A DNA stretch of 64,000 nt, taken from Clostridia bacterium (GTDB taxonomy: Bacteria; Bacillota; Clostridia; Lachnospirales; Lachnospiraceae). The stretch covers positions 160,913 through 224,912 of the forward strand of contig CAJTFD010000007.1 of the NCBI GenBank assembly GCA_910575625.1. The letters run 5' to 3'. Position 1 is the first letter of the stretch. Each line of letters starts with the position of its first letter. The notes under the pieces are model-generated. The model was not told the origin of the DNA and made no database searches. It was given only the letters and a program-made list of their open reading frames with translations. Below, piece by piece: positions 36,137 to 45,263 of the stretch. The position numbers and the translations under genes were made by a program.

Positions 36137-37234
36137 CTACTGATTGAAAAAGCCGTAGATCTTCCCAGACATCTCCGCGATGCACTCCACCGCCGTGCCG
36201 CTGTCCGTCAATCCGTCCGTCATAAAACAGATGATATATGGATTTTTATCCCCGTATACGATCGCCACATCGTCCTCCAGACCGGTCAGCTCCCCGGTCT
36301 TATTGGCGATCGTCACACCATCGGGGATCTGTGCCGGGATCTTATTGCGCCGCTGCTGCCCCTGCAGATGCTCCAGCATCTCCTCCCAATAGTCGAATTC
36401 TTTATAATATATCGTCTCCAGAAAATCTGCGCAGTCCCCCACGGACGTATAATTTTCCCCGGTGGTGCTCTCCTCCAGGAGCATCCGGCCCATGCTGGTG
36501 TTTGCGTAGCCGTGTTCCTCACAGTACACGTTCACCGCCTGCCGCCCGGCTGCGGAGTCCCCGTTCCCCAGCATGGTCACCAGCTGGTTGGCGGCGTCGT
36601 TATCGCTGACTGTGATCATGATGTTCAGCAGGTTATCCAACGTCTCTTTCCCGTTTACCTGGGCCAGCTCCTCGTACTGTTCATAGACAGCCCCCATGAT
36701 GAAGAGCTTGATCAGGCTGGCCGCCCGCATAGGGCTGTTGTCCCGCTCTGTGTAGATCTTGGAATTCAGGTTCTTGACATGCACCGACCATCTCCCCCCG
36801 GCCGCTGTCCGGGTCTGGGCGAGCATATCATCCAGCTGTCCCTCCAACAATGTCAGGTCGGCTACTCCGTCCATCTCCTCGCTGGACTGGACGTCGTCCT
36901 CATCAGATGCATCGTCCCCGTCCTCCCGCGCCGCCCCCGCTGTGGCCGCTTTTTTATCAGATGCCGCCAGACTGCTCTTTACTGCCTCCTCATCTCCATC
37001 TGTCTGATCGTCCGCCTTGTCCTCATCTTCTTTCTGCTCTTCTGTAAACGCCTTGATCTGGGCGTTCAGCTGGGCATTCTCTTTTACCGCTTCCGTCAGC
37101 ATCGCCTCCAGGGAGTGCACATGCTTATTCAGCCCCCTCAGATTCACAGAAAAAATAAGGAACAGCACTCCGAAGAAGATCGCCACCCCGGACATGGCCA
37201 GCGCGATCATCTTATAGATCTTTTCATTATCCAT
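36137..37234 (-). CDS. Membrane-anchored class A beta-lactamase-like serine hydrolase
   Basis: A 365-residue protein: N-terminal membrane anchor (about 9-31), short coiled coil, acidic low-complexity linker (about 65-125), then an extracellular penicillin-recognising domain. Ser173 lies in SLIK, followed by SDN (210-212) and KTG (312-314). The ExxLN motif that makes class A enzymes true beta-lactamases is not seen. A wall-peptide hydrolase or binding role is therefore more likely than drug resistance. It follows an amidase gene by 18 bases, so the pair probably acts on peptidoglycan. Confidence 0.82.
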   Translation of the reverse strand: MDNEKIYKMIALAMSGVAIFFGVLFLIFSVNLRGLNKHVHSLEAMLTEAVKENAQLNAQIKAFTEEQKEDEDKADDQTDGDEEAVKSSLAASDKKAATAGAAREDGDDASDEDDVQSSEEMDGVADLTLLEGQLDDMLAQTRTAAGGRWSVHVKNLNSKIYTERDNSPMRAASLIKLFIMGAVYEQYEELAQVNGKETLDNLLNIMITVSDNDAANQLVTMLGNGDSAAGRQAVNVYCEEHGYANTSMGRMLLEESTTGENYTSVGDCADFLETIYYKEFDYWEEMLEHLQGQQRRNKIPAQIPDGVTIANKTGELTGLEDDVAIVYGDKNPYIICFMTDGLTDSGTAVECIAEMSGKIYGFFNQ

Positions 37235-37252
37235 GGCTCCTATCCCCCCTAT

Positions 37253-38308
37253 CTATCTCTCTGCAAAATACGCATCGATCCCATCTGCGATCCCCTCGGC
37301 CATCGTCTGCTGGAACTCATCGTCCGCCATGGCCAGGTCATCGTGCTCGTTGGTCATGAATCCCATCTCCAAGATCGTGACCGGGACACGACTCCAATTG
37401 ATCCCCGTCATCGTATCCGTATACTGCACCCCCCGGTCCTCAAAACCGGTGGCGGCGCAATAAGCGTCCAGCAAACTCTCGGAAAGGCGCAGACTCTCGC
37501 TGTAGAGCTCCGACACATAGGGATTATCCTGGGACGGACACATACTGAGCGCCCCCTGCACCCCATGGTCGTCGGAACCGTTGGCATGGATCCGCACATA
37601 AACTTCCGCGCCCTCCTCAGCCGCCAGCAGGGCACGTTCCGCGTTGCTGATCGCCGTGTCATTGTCCGTCCGGGTCATCACCACCCGGTAGCCCCGCTCT
37701 TCTAAGACCTCCTGCAGTTTCAGGGAGACATCCAGGTTCAGCTGATATTCCCCCAGCCCTGAATAGGCCCCCGATGTGCCGGAGGTGGCCTTCGCCTTCA
37801 TCTCCGCTGAACCGGGACCGTTGGGCTCCGTTGCACTCATATCCACATGGGGCCCCTGATGCCCGGGATCGATGCCCACCACATGGCCCGCACCCGTCAT
37901 GGCCTGCTGCCGCTCCTCTCTTCCGGAGGGCTGGACGGCCGCCTGCTCCCTGTCGGCCGACACGGCAGAGGACGGCCCGGGTGTGGGCGTCAGGCTGGCC
38001 CTAGGTGTGGGCGTGGCCGTGGGTGCATACGTGGGTATCGGCGTCTCTGAAGGTTCCACTTTGATCTTCTCCTCCTCTTCCTTCAGCCGTTTCTTTTCCG
38101 CGCGCTCCACTTTTTTTTTGGCGCTCTTCAGAGTCCCTTCCATCTCCTCCATCTTTTCCCGCTGCGCCTCCAATGTCTCCTGGGCTTTTTCCGTCTCCCG
38201 GCTGGCCCGGAAGATGCGCACGAACGCGATCGTACAGCATACCAGAACAAATGCCGTACAGACCGATCCTATTATGATCAAGAACTTCGTCAAAGGTTTC
38301 CGGTACAT
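37253..38308 (-). CDS. Membrane-anchored N-acetylmuramoyl-L-alanine amidase (Amidase_3)
   Basis: A 351-residue protein: N-terminal membrane segment (about 9-31), charged coiled coil (40-85), Pro/Thr-rich wall-spanning linker (about 85-115), then a zinc amidase domain. Likely ligands are His150 (IDPGHQG), Glu187 (GLGEYQLN) and His241 (VRIHANG), with catalytic Glu314 (ILEMGFMTN). It cleaves the bond between MurNAc and the stem peptide in cell division or wall turnover. GGGAAGAG lies just before the ATG. It is cotranscribed with the beta-lactamase-like gene. Confidence 0.92.
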   Translation of the reverse strand: MYRKPLTKFLIIIGSVCTAFVLVCCTIAFVRIFRASRETEKAQETLEAQREKMEEMEGTLKSAKKKVERAEKKRLKEEEEKIKVEPSETPIPTYAPTATPTPRASLTPTPGPSSAVSADREQAAVQPSGREERQQAMTGAGHVVGIDPGHQGPHVDMSATEPNGPGSAEMKAKATSGTSGAYSGLGEYQLNLDVSLKLQEVLEERGYRVVMTRTDNDTAISNAERALLAAEEGAEVYVRIHANGSDDHGVQGALSMCPSQDNPYVSELYSESLRLSESLLDAYCAATGFEDRGVQYTDTMTGINWSRVPVTILEMGFMTNEHDDLAMADDEFQQTMAEGIADGIDAYFAER

Positions 38309-38574
38309 CTCTTCCCTTCCCTTCTATAATAACTGGCCTCTCCATTTTGCATCTCGCTTTTCATTATACACTACCAGCCTTTTCGTGATTTGTAAAGTAA
38401 GAAAATTTGTACTCATATCCACTCATCCATAACTTTCCTTTTTTTTACTATATATACCATTTTCCGGTCTTTCGTAAAGTTTGTTACGCAGAAAAGTACA
38501 CTTAAAAAATCTAAGTGGCCATGAACTGTAACAAAATAATTTTAAGATCCAAGTTATTTACAGGACTATTAGAA

Positions 38575-38593
38575 GGTTTTCAAACACGCTCTA
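38575..38593. mobile_element. Lone right end of the TA-flanked MITE-like element
   Basis: GGTTTTCAAACACGCTC at 38575-38591 followed by TA matches the right ends of the copies at 4113-4278 and 61224-61387. No left end or interior is found upstream, so this is a truncated copy or a chance survival of one terminus. Confidence 0.5.
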
Positions 38594-38609
38594 AGATATC
38601 CAAAGACAC

Positions 38610-38740
38610 TTGCGATCAGATCTAAGATATGCTATATTATAGGCATAAAGAAAAAGCAACCGCCCACAAAGTGGTTGACCGTTTATAGAAGCAGCAAAAG
38701 CCACCCGTCTACCGGTCAAAGTATCAGGGTGGTTTTGCTA
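38610..38740 (+). ncRNA. Candidate antisense RNA antitoxin to the holin-like toxin
   Basis: The promoter is TTGCGA (38610-38615), 17-base spacer, TATATT (38633-38638), with an expected start near 38645. The transcript would run through a hairpin with GCAACCGCCCAC/GTGGTTG-type pairing and end at CCACCC/GGGTGG followed by TTTTG near 38740. The same DNA read leftward is the 3' untranslated part of the toxin message, which ends in the two matching terminators. The two RNAs would overlap over about 100 bases. This is the layout of TxpA/RatA and BsrG/SR4 pairs. Confidence 0.55.
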
Positions 38741-38753
38741 TGCTATGTATAAC

Positions 38754-38858
38754 TTACCTACAAAACGTAAACACGAATGTAAGCAATGCTAAAAGGAATA
38801 TGCCAAAAGTCAGCAACTCCATAAGAGAAATATGGATCTTATGTTTTCTCTTTTTCAT
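38754..38858 (-). CDS. Holin-like type I toxin peptide (Hol_Tox type)
   Basis: A 34-residue peptide with a basic start MKKRKHKIHIS and one membrane helix LLTFGIFLLALLTFVFTF. This matches the putative holin-like toxin family, which damages the inner membrane when overproduced. The ATG at 38858 follows GGGGGTG five bases upstream. The gene is too short for usual gene callers. Its message should extend to terminators at about 38645-38740, where an antisense RNA from the other strand overlaps it. Confidence 0.7.
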   Translation of the reverse strand: MKKRKHKIHISLMELLTFGIFLLALLTFVFTFCR

Positions 38859-38922
38859 AGCATCACCCCCATCCTCTTTAGAATGAGGCCAACACACCCT
38901 GTAACACGGTTGCTCTTTTAGG

Positions 38923-38951
38923 ATCATAGCATATCATTATCCACACTACAA
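38923..38951 (-). promoter_or_regulatory. Promoter of the holin-like toxin
   Basis: Read leftward: TTGTAG (38946-38951), 17-base spacer, TATGAT (38923-38928). It leaves a leader of about 60 bases before the toxin start. Confidence 0.55.
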
Positions 38952-39003
38952 TAATATATCTTAACACGATCAGAATAGACGCATGAACGAAAAAACAACT
39001 TCA

Positions 39004-39320
39004 AGAATATCGTTATTTGGCAAGTCCATCAATTGCATCCATCATATCCTTATCGCATAATACTTTTAGAGCAGCGAGGATTACAGGAATTGTTATGGAG
39101 TATTCTCTTGTGACTATGCTGCTGGATCCTTTTTCTGTTTCTTTTTAGATATTTTCCGCCTGCCGCCATGACTTCCTTCAGCAACTTTTGGGCAGCAAAA
39201 TATTCTTTTATTTCATCGTATGCGGTCTTCTGGTTTTCCTTCTGTGTATCCAGTGCATCTGCCGTAACGCCGCATCCCCGTAGATCAAAATCCCCCATGA
39301 CTTGCTGCTTTTCTCGTCAA
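39004..39320 (-). pseudogene. Decayed ISAs1-type transposase fragment plus unidentified remnant
   Basis: Read leftward, GDFDLRGCGVTADALDTQKE resembles the ISAs1-family DDE segment around (D/I)LKGxxVTxDAxxTQ. The frame then breaks. A short tail, VILAALKVLCDKDMMDAIDG, continues in another frame to a stop at about 39016. No intact start, inverted repeats or target duplication are seen. Assignment rests on one motif only. Confidence 0.35.
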
Positions 39321-39424
39321 TACGTGTAGAGGACAAGATCTGATAGACCAGATAAAAGATTTGCTTTTCATAGTAAAATATGATAGTATTAAAAAAATTA
39401 TCGGATTTTTGGAGGAAATGCCCC

Positions 39425-40546
39425 ATGGCGACCATATATTTATGCATCGGTACAATGAAGACCGGAACCACCGCACTCCAGAGTTTCATGCGCAACAACC
39501 CCGGCCCGTTAAAAAACCAGGGATTCTGCTACCCTTTCATGGACGTAGATGTGAATAACAGGAACGGACATTTTCTGATCTACCAGTCGCAGCAGAACGA
39601 TCCGCAGAAAAAAGAGCAAGAAAATATACAGGTCCGCCAAGCGGGGTTTGCGAAACTCCAAGGACTGTCCAAAAAATATCAGAACATCGTCCTTTCCGAG
39701 GAACTGATCTGGCATCATTTCGAAAAACATAAGGATTTCTGGCCCAACCTGGTGGAAGATCTAAAAAAAATCGATTGCCAGCTCAAAGTCATCGTGTATC
39801 TGCGCCGGCAGGACCAACTGATCCAATCTCTCTGGAACCAGGGTGTAAAAAACGGCATGCGCATCGCACGCACCTTTGAAGATTATATCCGCCAGGAACG
39901 TTACAGCTATTTTCCCCTGGACTATCACAGCCAGCTGAAAAAGATCGAAAAAGACATTGGAAAAGAGAACCTCTATATACGCGTATACGAAAAGGGACAG
40001 TACGAGGGCGAGGCCCACACGATCGTATCCGACCTCATGCATGTGCTCGGACTGGAAATGACCGATGATCTCTCACAGGGCGACGCGACGAAAAACCCCA
40101 GCCTGAGCGGCAATTTCATAGAAATGAAACGCATCATCAACGGCCTGCCTGAATATCGGAAAACACCCAATTTCGCTGAAAAACCTATGCTGTCTGCGAA
40201 CGGCTACCGCTTAAAACACTCGGAAGTCCCAAAACATTCCCTGTTCTCCTTTGAGGATCAGCTTAAATTTTTGGACCGTTATGAGGAGAGCAACCGTAAA
40301 GTCGCCCAGGAATTCCTGGGCCGCGCGGACGGCATATTGTTCCGCGACCCGGTCAAAGAACAGCCCATTTACGAAGTAGACCCTGATACGATATATGAAG
40401 ATATCCTGACCTTCATGACCGAGATGTTCTGTCTGCAGGAAAAGAGGATCGCGCAGTTAGAAGCGGCCGTTGAGAAGAAATCCGCCTCTCTTTTTATCAC
40501 CTTGGCCAAAAAACTGCGCAACCTGCTCAGGACGCATTTGCAATAA
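39425..40546 (+). CDS. Sulfotransferase-like protein
   Basis: A 373-residue cytosolic protein that starts with a PAPS-type phosphate loop, YLCIGTMKTGTTALQ. A later VIVYLRRQDQLIQSLWNQG resembles the 3'-phosphate site of sulfotransferases. It ends with a short coiled coil and a basic tail. Its place at the edge of the surface-polymer genes suggests it sulfates a glycan. It reads toward that operon, so it is a separate unit. I chose the ATG at 39425, with GGAGG nine bases upstream. A terminator follows. Confidence 0.75.
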   Translation: MATIYLCIGTMKTGTTALQSFMRNNPGPLKNQGFCYPFMDVDVNNRNGHFLIYQSQQNDPQKKEQENIQVRQAGFAKLQGLSKKYQNIVLSEELIWHHFEKHKDFWPNLVEDLKKIDCQLKVIVYLRRQDQLIQSLWNQGVKNGMRIARTFEDYIRQERYSYFPLDYHSQLKKIEKDIGKENLYIRVYEKGQYEGEAHTIVSDLMHVLGLEMTDDLSQGDATKNPSLSGNFIEMKRIINGLPEYRKTPNFAEKPMLSANGYRLKHSEVPKHSLFSFEDQLKFLDRYEESNRKVAQEFLGRADGILFRDPVKEQPIYEVDPDTIYEDILTFMTEMFCLQEKRIAQLEAAVEKKSASLFITLAKKLRNLLRTHLQ

Positions 40547-40547
40547 G

Positions 40548-40590
40548 AAAGGAAATGGTGTAAGCACAATGCTTTCACACCATTTCCTTT
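40548..40590. terminator. Bidirectional terminator, sulfotransferase / surface-polymer operon
   Basis: A perfect 14-base stem (40548-40561 with 40577-40590), A-rich left and T-rich right, between convergent genes. Confidence 0.85.
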
Positions 40591-40599
40591 TATTTTTAT

Positions 40600-42828
40600 T
40601 TACCGCTTTATATCGACAGCCAGCAGCTCATCGATGGGTTTTTCGTCCATATGCTCCAGCACTTCCGACCGTTTCGCGTTCATCTGCAGCGGCTCTGTCT
40701 GCCCTGCGGCGCACGCCTTTTCCCAGCTGATCTTTTTGCTCACCAGGTCTTTTTTGGCCGATCCGAAGAGGTCTTTCCCCTTCTCTGTGCATACTTTTAC
40801 AATGCTCTCACCTTTATGGCCTCCCAATACCAGGTCCGCAGCCCCCTTCTCCTGCCCTGCAAATGCGCAGACATAGCAGGACGGCCGCTGGATGATCCCA
40901 TCCTGGTACGCCCTTTTGTAGGCATGTGTCATGCCATCCTCCACATCGATGCTGCCCGATGCAAACTCTGTCACCACGAAGGAAGTCTCTGGGCCTTTAA
41001 ATTTATTATCGAACTGGATGCCTGTGAGCTTGGATCTGTATGTTTCCTCCAGATGATCGCAGTATTTCCTAAATACTTTGGGCGACCCGCCGCCTTTACA
41101 GCTTATCTCTGCCGTATACAATCTAGGATGATCTTCTCCCAAAAAGCTCTTCAGCCCGGCCACCTGGCAGGGAGTACCTGTGAAAAGGATCGTCTTTCCC
41201 TGTTCCAGCAATGCCTTGACCTGCGTTTTGATATCCCCGCTGTCCGCATAGACATATTTAGACCCGCAGAACTGCCGGCATCCCGTCTCATCCGAGGCCA
41301 CGCCGTAGACAGCCTCAAGATCCGCGTCATAGCGCACGCCTGCCACGCACCCTCCCTGTTCCAGGATCACTCTGTACAGGGCCGTAAATACACCGCCATC
41401 CGTGCTCCTGCCCACCACCTCTTCATCCTTATGGCGGGCTGTATAGGCGATCCGGATATCTGCCTTTTCTCCCTGGCCGCTGTCCTGCTGTCGGCTGATA
41501 CACACATCTTTGCATCTGCCACAATCGCCACATGCCTCCCCATCGACCACCGGATAGAAAAATCCCTCCTGGTCTTCCTCCATGGTGATCGCCCGGACGG
41601 GACACGCGTCTTTGCAGGCGCCGCAGCCATAACAGCTGAAGATATCTCCGCCCTCCAGATAGGATCTGGCATTGTCCGTCTTTTTTTCCGCCAGGGCTTT
41701 TTGCAGGAATCCTTTTGCATGTGCGCTCATGGCGGCTTTCTTTTCCTCTACGGCCGGATGATCGATCGATAACCTGGACAGGTCTTTCGGGATCTCTTTC
41801 CTGCCGCCGATCAGATGCTCCGAAAGCCCCAGACTCTCCAGGAGATTCCGCATGCGGTCCGGATGTTTATAATGGGGGACCGTGATAAAATCTTTCTGGT
41901 AGATGATCGCAAAGACCGTGCAGTGGAAAGAATTTGTGATCACATATTCAGCCGCTGCCACAAGGCCGAGGAATTCCTCCGCCCCTCCTGTAAAATGCCC
42001 CGCTTCATTGGAGAACACCTTGGAACCCCAGTTATGGATGACCGGCAGGCCCAGCCGCTGTGACATCTCTTCTACAACGCCGTTCAGCGCCTCGTCCACC
42101 CTGTTTATGTGTACATTATGGACATAGATATATTTTTTTTTGGCCTTAAATCTTACCATCAGGCGGTCGAAATCTTCTCTTTTTAACAAAAACGTCGGAT
42201 CCGCCACCAAGTCCACCGGACTGTCTGTCAGTTTTTCGACCTCTTCTTTCGCCTTCTTTTCCCGCACAGAGATATGATCAAAATCCCTGAGATAACGCCT
42301 GAACATCATCTTATATCCTTCCCCGATCTCCTCTGTACCTATACTGGCGGCGTAGGAGATCCGGATAGCATCCCTGTTTGCAAACTGCAGAAAATAGGCG
42401 GGATCGATGCCTTTTAGGATCACCGCGTTCCAGATCTGATCGCTCCCGGCTATCAGCGCGTCATACGTAAGGGCCGCCCCGCGCAGCGCTCCATGATCCT
42501 CGAACCGTTCTGTCACCGGAAGGACATGGTTGATAAAATGTTCAAACTTGCGGTACTTTTCTATCTTCCCGGTCTTCGGATGCAGCCACCAGTACAGCCA
42601 GCGCAGCTGCCGGTAAACACCGTTCACCAGATGGTCGATCCTGCCGTTCCCCGTAATCTTTTTATCTTTCTTGCTGACCAGGCTGTACACCTTGTCGATG
42701 ACCGGAAGACGCAGGTTCACGATCTCTACCTCGTGTCCCTGCTGTCTGAGATATTCCTGCAGTGACCAGGCCTGAAGGACAGCGCCGTAATTATGGGCGC
42801 TATGGAAAGTTATCACTCCTATCTTCAT
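40600..42828 (-). CDS. Polysaccharide pyruvyl transferase fused to an FrhB-type iron-sulfur domain
   Basis: A 742-residue fusion. Residues 1 to about 340 are a CsaB/WcaK-type pyruvyl transferase (VITFHSAHNYGAVLQAW, AGSDQIWN, late TNSFHCTVFAI), which adds pyruvate ketals to surface glycans. Residues about 395-445 hold two 4Fe-4S motifs, the first at C399, C402, C405 and C409. The rest is the FrhB_FdhB N- and C-terminal pair (STDGGVFTALYR, FTGTPCQVAGLKSFL). FrhB proteins carry electrons to F420 in methanogens; here F420 is unlikely and the redox role is unknown. It is the last gene of the leftward operon. Confidence 0.88.
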   Translation of the reverse strand: MKIGVITFHSAHNYGAVLQAWSLQEYLRQQGHEVEIVNLRLPVIDKVYSLVSKKDKKITGNGRIDHLVNGVYRQLRWLYWWLHPKTGKIEKYRKFEHFINHVLPVTERFEDHGALRGAALTYDALIAGSDQIWNAVILKGIDPAYFLQFANRDAIRISYAASIGTEEIGEGYKMMFRRYLRDFDHISVREKKAKEEVEKLTDSPVDLVADPTFLLKREDFDRLMVRFKAKKKYIYVHNVHINRVDEALNGVVEEMSQRLGLPVIHNWGSKVFSNEAGHFTGGAEEFLGLVAAAEYVITNSFHCTVFAIIYQKDFITVPHYKHPDRMRNLLESLGLSEHLIGGRKEIPKDLSRLSIDHPAVEEKKAAMSAHAKGFLQKALAEKKTDNARSYLEGGDIFSCYGCGACKDACPVRAITMEEDQEGFFYPVVDGEACGDCGRCKDVCISRQQDSGQGEKADIRIAYTARHKDEEVVGRSTDGGVFTALYRVILEQGGCVAGVRYDADLEAVYGVASDETGCRQFCGSKYVYADSGDIKTQVKALLEQGKTILFTGTPCQVAGLKSFLGEDHPRLYTAEISCKGGGSPKVFRKYCDHLEETYRSKLTGIQFDNKFKGPETSFVVTEFASGSIDVEDGMTHAYKRAYQDGIIQRPSCYVCAFAGQEKGAADLVLGGHKGESIVKVCTEKGKDLFGSAKKDLVSKKISWEKACAAGQTEPLQMNAKRSEVLEHMDEKPIDELLAVDIKR

Positions 42829-42841
42829 CGCTCTCTCCTAT

Positions 42842-45247
42842 CTATTCCCCAGCCCCTGCAAACAGCTCTTCAAACTGCTGTACAGAATCACGGTTATATT
42901 TTTCATAATCTACAGCCATAACGCCTACCTCACCCTTGTCAAAGGCTTTCAGGCCATTATAGATACCCTTCACATCCGGCGGGACCATAAAACCGCCATA
43001 GCGTTCCATAAAACAGCGCGGCCCGGGGATATCTGTCGAGATCACCGGGATACCGATCGTATCCGCTTCCAATATGACCAGCCCCAGCCCTTCGTACAGG
43101 GATGACAGCACCAGCAGATCGCATCTTTTTAGGATCGGCATCGGATTCGCCACGGAACGGATGATCACCACATGGTCACTGCAGGACAGGGCCTCCGCCT
43201 GGGCCAGCGTCTGTTTGAACAGCGCCCCATATCCGCCTATGATGATCAGATAGCTGTCCGGATTCTTTTTATGATATCGTTCAAAAGCCTCAAGGAGCAG
43301 GCGATGCCCTTTCTCCGGCGAAAAACGCCCGATATTGATGATCTTCCGCGCGCCGCTCTCTAAGATCTCCCTCAGCCTCTCCAAAGATACCGTACAGAAT
43401 GTCTCCGCTTCAAAGGCAAGCTCCCGCTCCGCTTTTTCCAGGACGGACCTATGGTCATGGCAATTATTTACGATCTGGATATTTTCTTTACGCCGTCCCA
43501 ATTCCAGGGTGGGTCCATAGATATCTTTCGTGACCGGCACCACCTTATCATAATCATGGTATGCCCTTTTCAGAGAGGGGCCATGCTGGTTCCCCTTGGA
43601 CTTTAGCTCGCCCACCATGTCATTGTGCACGAAGATCATCCGTTTTACAGTTGCCTGCTGGAACAGATTGATGACCCCTTTTTCGTAACCCGAATAGTGG
43701 ATCACACTGCTAAGATCGCAGCACCCGAAGATACTCTGATACAGACGCCGGAAATGTTTATCCACCTTCTTTACGATAAAGGACGCTGTCTTATCCATTT
43801 TAAAATACAGAAACTCCGCCATCACCTCGCCGAGAGATTCAATCTGGATCGTTGCGATCGGGAAAAAACGCACCTGCTCCGGCAGCAGCTCGACCCTCTC
43901 CGGGAACTTCTGCATGGACTGTGACCGGAATGTGATAAAATAATTCCTTTTCTCCAGATCGATATTCGCCAAGAGGTTCAAAAGCGCCGTAGTCAGACCA
44001 TTTTTTCCAAGGCCGCCGCCGTAGATCAGGACATTCTCTTTTCCATTCCTCTCTGTCTGAAATTCCTCAAATACCTTCTCGCCCTTGATGATATGGCGGC
44101 ATAATCCCTGCGCCGCGTCTTTTTGGTCATATTGGCAGAATTTCTCCAAAAAACTGCTGTCGTCATACTGTTTCGGCGCACGCATCTGTGCGAGCAGGTC
44201 ATCCACCCTGCGCACCTGCGGGAACGGGAATGTATCTATGGACGCGTACACACCGCGTTCATCCATGTACAGTTCTCTGTCGTACACAAATAAGATGATC
44301 TTTTTACGGGAATTGGCATAGTCAAACATAACGCTGGAATAATCTGTCACCATGCAGTCGCACATATTCAGGATGTCATAAGGCTCATATCCCTCGGGAA
44401 AGGGCCGTATGTGCTCATAGGCTGAAAACTGGATCGTGTTCCCGATAAATGGGTGCAGCCGTACAAAGAAGATCTCATCGTCCGCCAGCTTCTTATCCAG
44501 ATCCGCCAGGAAATATTCCACCTGATATGTGTTTTTCTGACGGTCGATATGCTTGAGCACCCCGCGCCAGGTGGGCATATAACTGTACAGCCTCTTCCCC
44601 TCAAGGCCCAGCTTCCCGCAAAGTTCCGCCCCCTTCTTGGCGTCAAAAAATACAGAATTGCGCGGATAGCCGGAGCATAAGATCTTCCCCTGGTACAGGT
44701 CGTCGAGAAAATAAGCGGACACCATATGGTCCTTCATGTAATCGCTGGGATAGATCAGATAATCGGCAATCAGATGGTTCTTCTGTACATTCCCCATATC
44801 ATACGCCCGGTTTTTCACATCCTTCCCCATCATCTTCAAAGGTGTCCCGTGCCAGGTGTTGGTGATGACCTGCCCGTCTTTCTTGGCGAACCACAGCGGA
44901 AAAGAGGTATCTGTAAACAGATACTTTGCCAGTGCCGCGATCCTTGCATATCTAAATCCATTTTCCCGTATCAGTCTGACCCGGTCCAGCCCATACTGTA
45001 TTTTCATCTTGGCAATATCATCCTTCTTATCTGCATTGCAGGATATGAAGATGCGGTATCTCTTATACGCCGGATCTTGTGCCAGTTCTTCCGCGATACG
45101 GAGCATGTTGCTCCCCAGATCTTTGCCGTTCTTGGAATCGATCAAGATCCAGTATCCTTTGAGCGGGGCTTTCCCGTGAAAGGAGAGGTACCAGGACATG
45201 GTCAGCCAGCTCTTTGTTTTTTTCAGATATTTCTTAAGTTTTTTCAT
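42842..45247 (-). CDS. CDP-glycerol glycerophosphotransferase fused to a GT4 glycosyltransferase
   Basis: An 801-residue protein. The N-terminal half is TagF/TagB-like: NTWHGTPLKMMGKD with its catalytic His, SGYPRN, YMPTWRG and VTDYSSVMFDYA. It would add glycerol phosphate from CDP-glycerol to a teichoic-acid-like chain. The C-terminal half (from about 410) is a GT-B family 4 transferase with NIGRFSPEKGHRLLLEAF and SSLYEGLGLVILEAD. The joined activities suggest a repeat unit that alternates sugar and glycerol phosphate. The same layout recurs at 56921-59467. A basic N-terminus is typical of membrane-associated TagF. Confidence 0.9.
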   Translation of the reverse strand: MKKLKKYLKKTKSWLTMSWYLSFHGKAPLKGYWILIDSKNGKDLGSNMLRIAEELAQDPAYKRYRIFISCNADKKDDIAKMKIQYGLDRVRLIRENGFRYARIAALAKYLFTDTSFPLWFAKKDGQVITNTWHGTPLKMMGKDVKNRAYDMGNVQKNHLIADYLIYPSDYMKDHMVSAYFLDDLYQGKILCSGYPRNSVFFDAKKGAELCGKLGLEGKRLYSYMPTWRGVLKHIDRQKNTYQVEYFLADLDKKLADDEIFFVRLHPFIGNTIQFSAYEHIRPFPEGYEPYDILNMCDCMVTDYSSVMFDYANSRKKIILFVYDRELYMDERGVYASIDTFPFPQVRRVDDLLAQMRAPKQYDDSSFLEKFCQYDQKDAAQGLCRHIIKGEKVFEEFQTERNGKENVLIYGGGLGKNGLTTALLNLLANIDLEKRNYFITFRSQSMQKFPERVELLPEQVRFFPIATIQIESLGEVMAEFLYFKMDKTASFIVKKVDKHFRRLYQSIFGCCDLSSVIHYSGYEKGVINLFQQATVKRMIFVHNDMVGELKSKGNQHGPSLKRAYHDYDKVVPVTKDIYGPTLELGRRKENIQIVNNCHDHRSVLEKAERELAFEAETFCTVSLERLREILESGARKIINIGRFSPEKGHRLLLEAFERYHKKNPDSYLIIIGGYGALFKQTLAQAEALSCSDHVVIIRSVANPMPILKRCDLLVLSSLYEGLGLVILEADTIGIPVISTDIPGPRCFMERYGGFMVPPDVKGIYNGLKAFDKGEVGVMAVDYEKYNRDSVQQFEELFAGAGE

Positions 45248-45263
45248 AATCCGCCCCCTGGGA

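Noticed and set aside
36137..37234. Class A beta-lactamase considered as a resistance gene
   Set aside because: SxxK, SDN and KTG are present but the ExxLN general-base motif is not seen, and it is paired with a wall amidase.
39208..39498. Leftward frame of 96 codons beside the sulfotransferase gene
   Set aside because: It runs antisense into the sulfotransferase start and shows no family; only the nearby transposase-like motif was kept, at low confidence.
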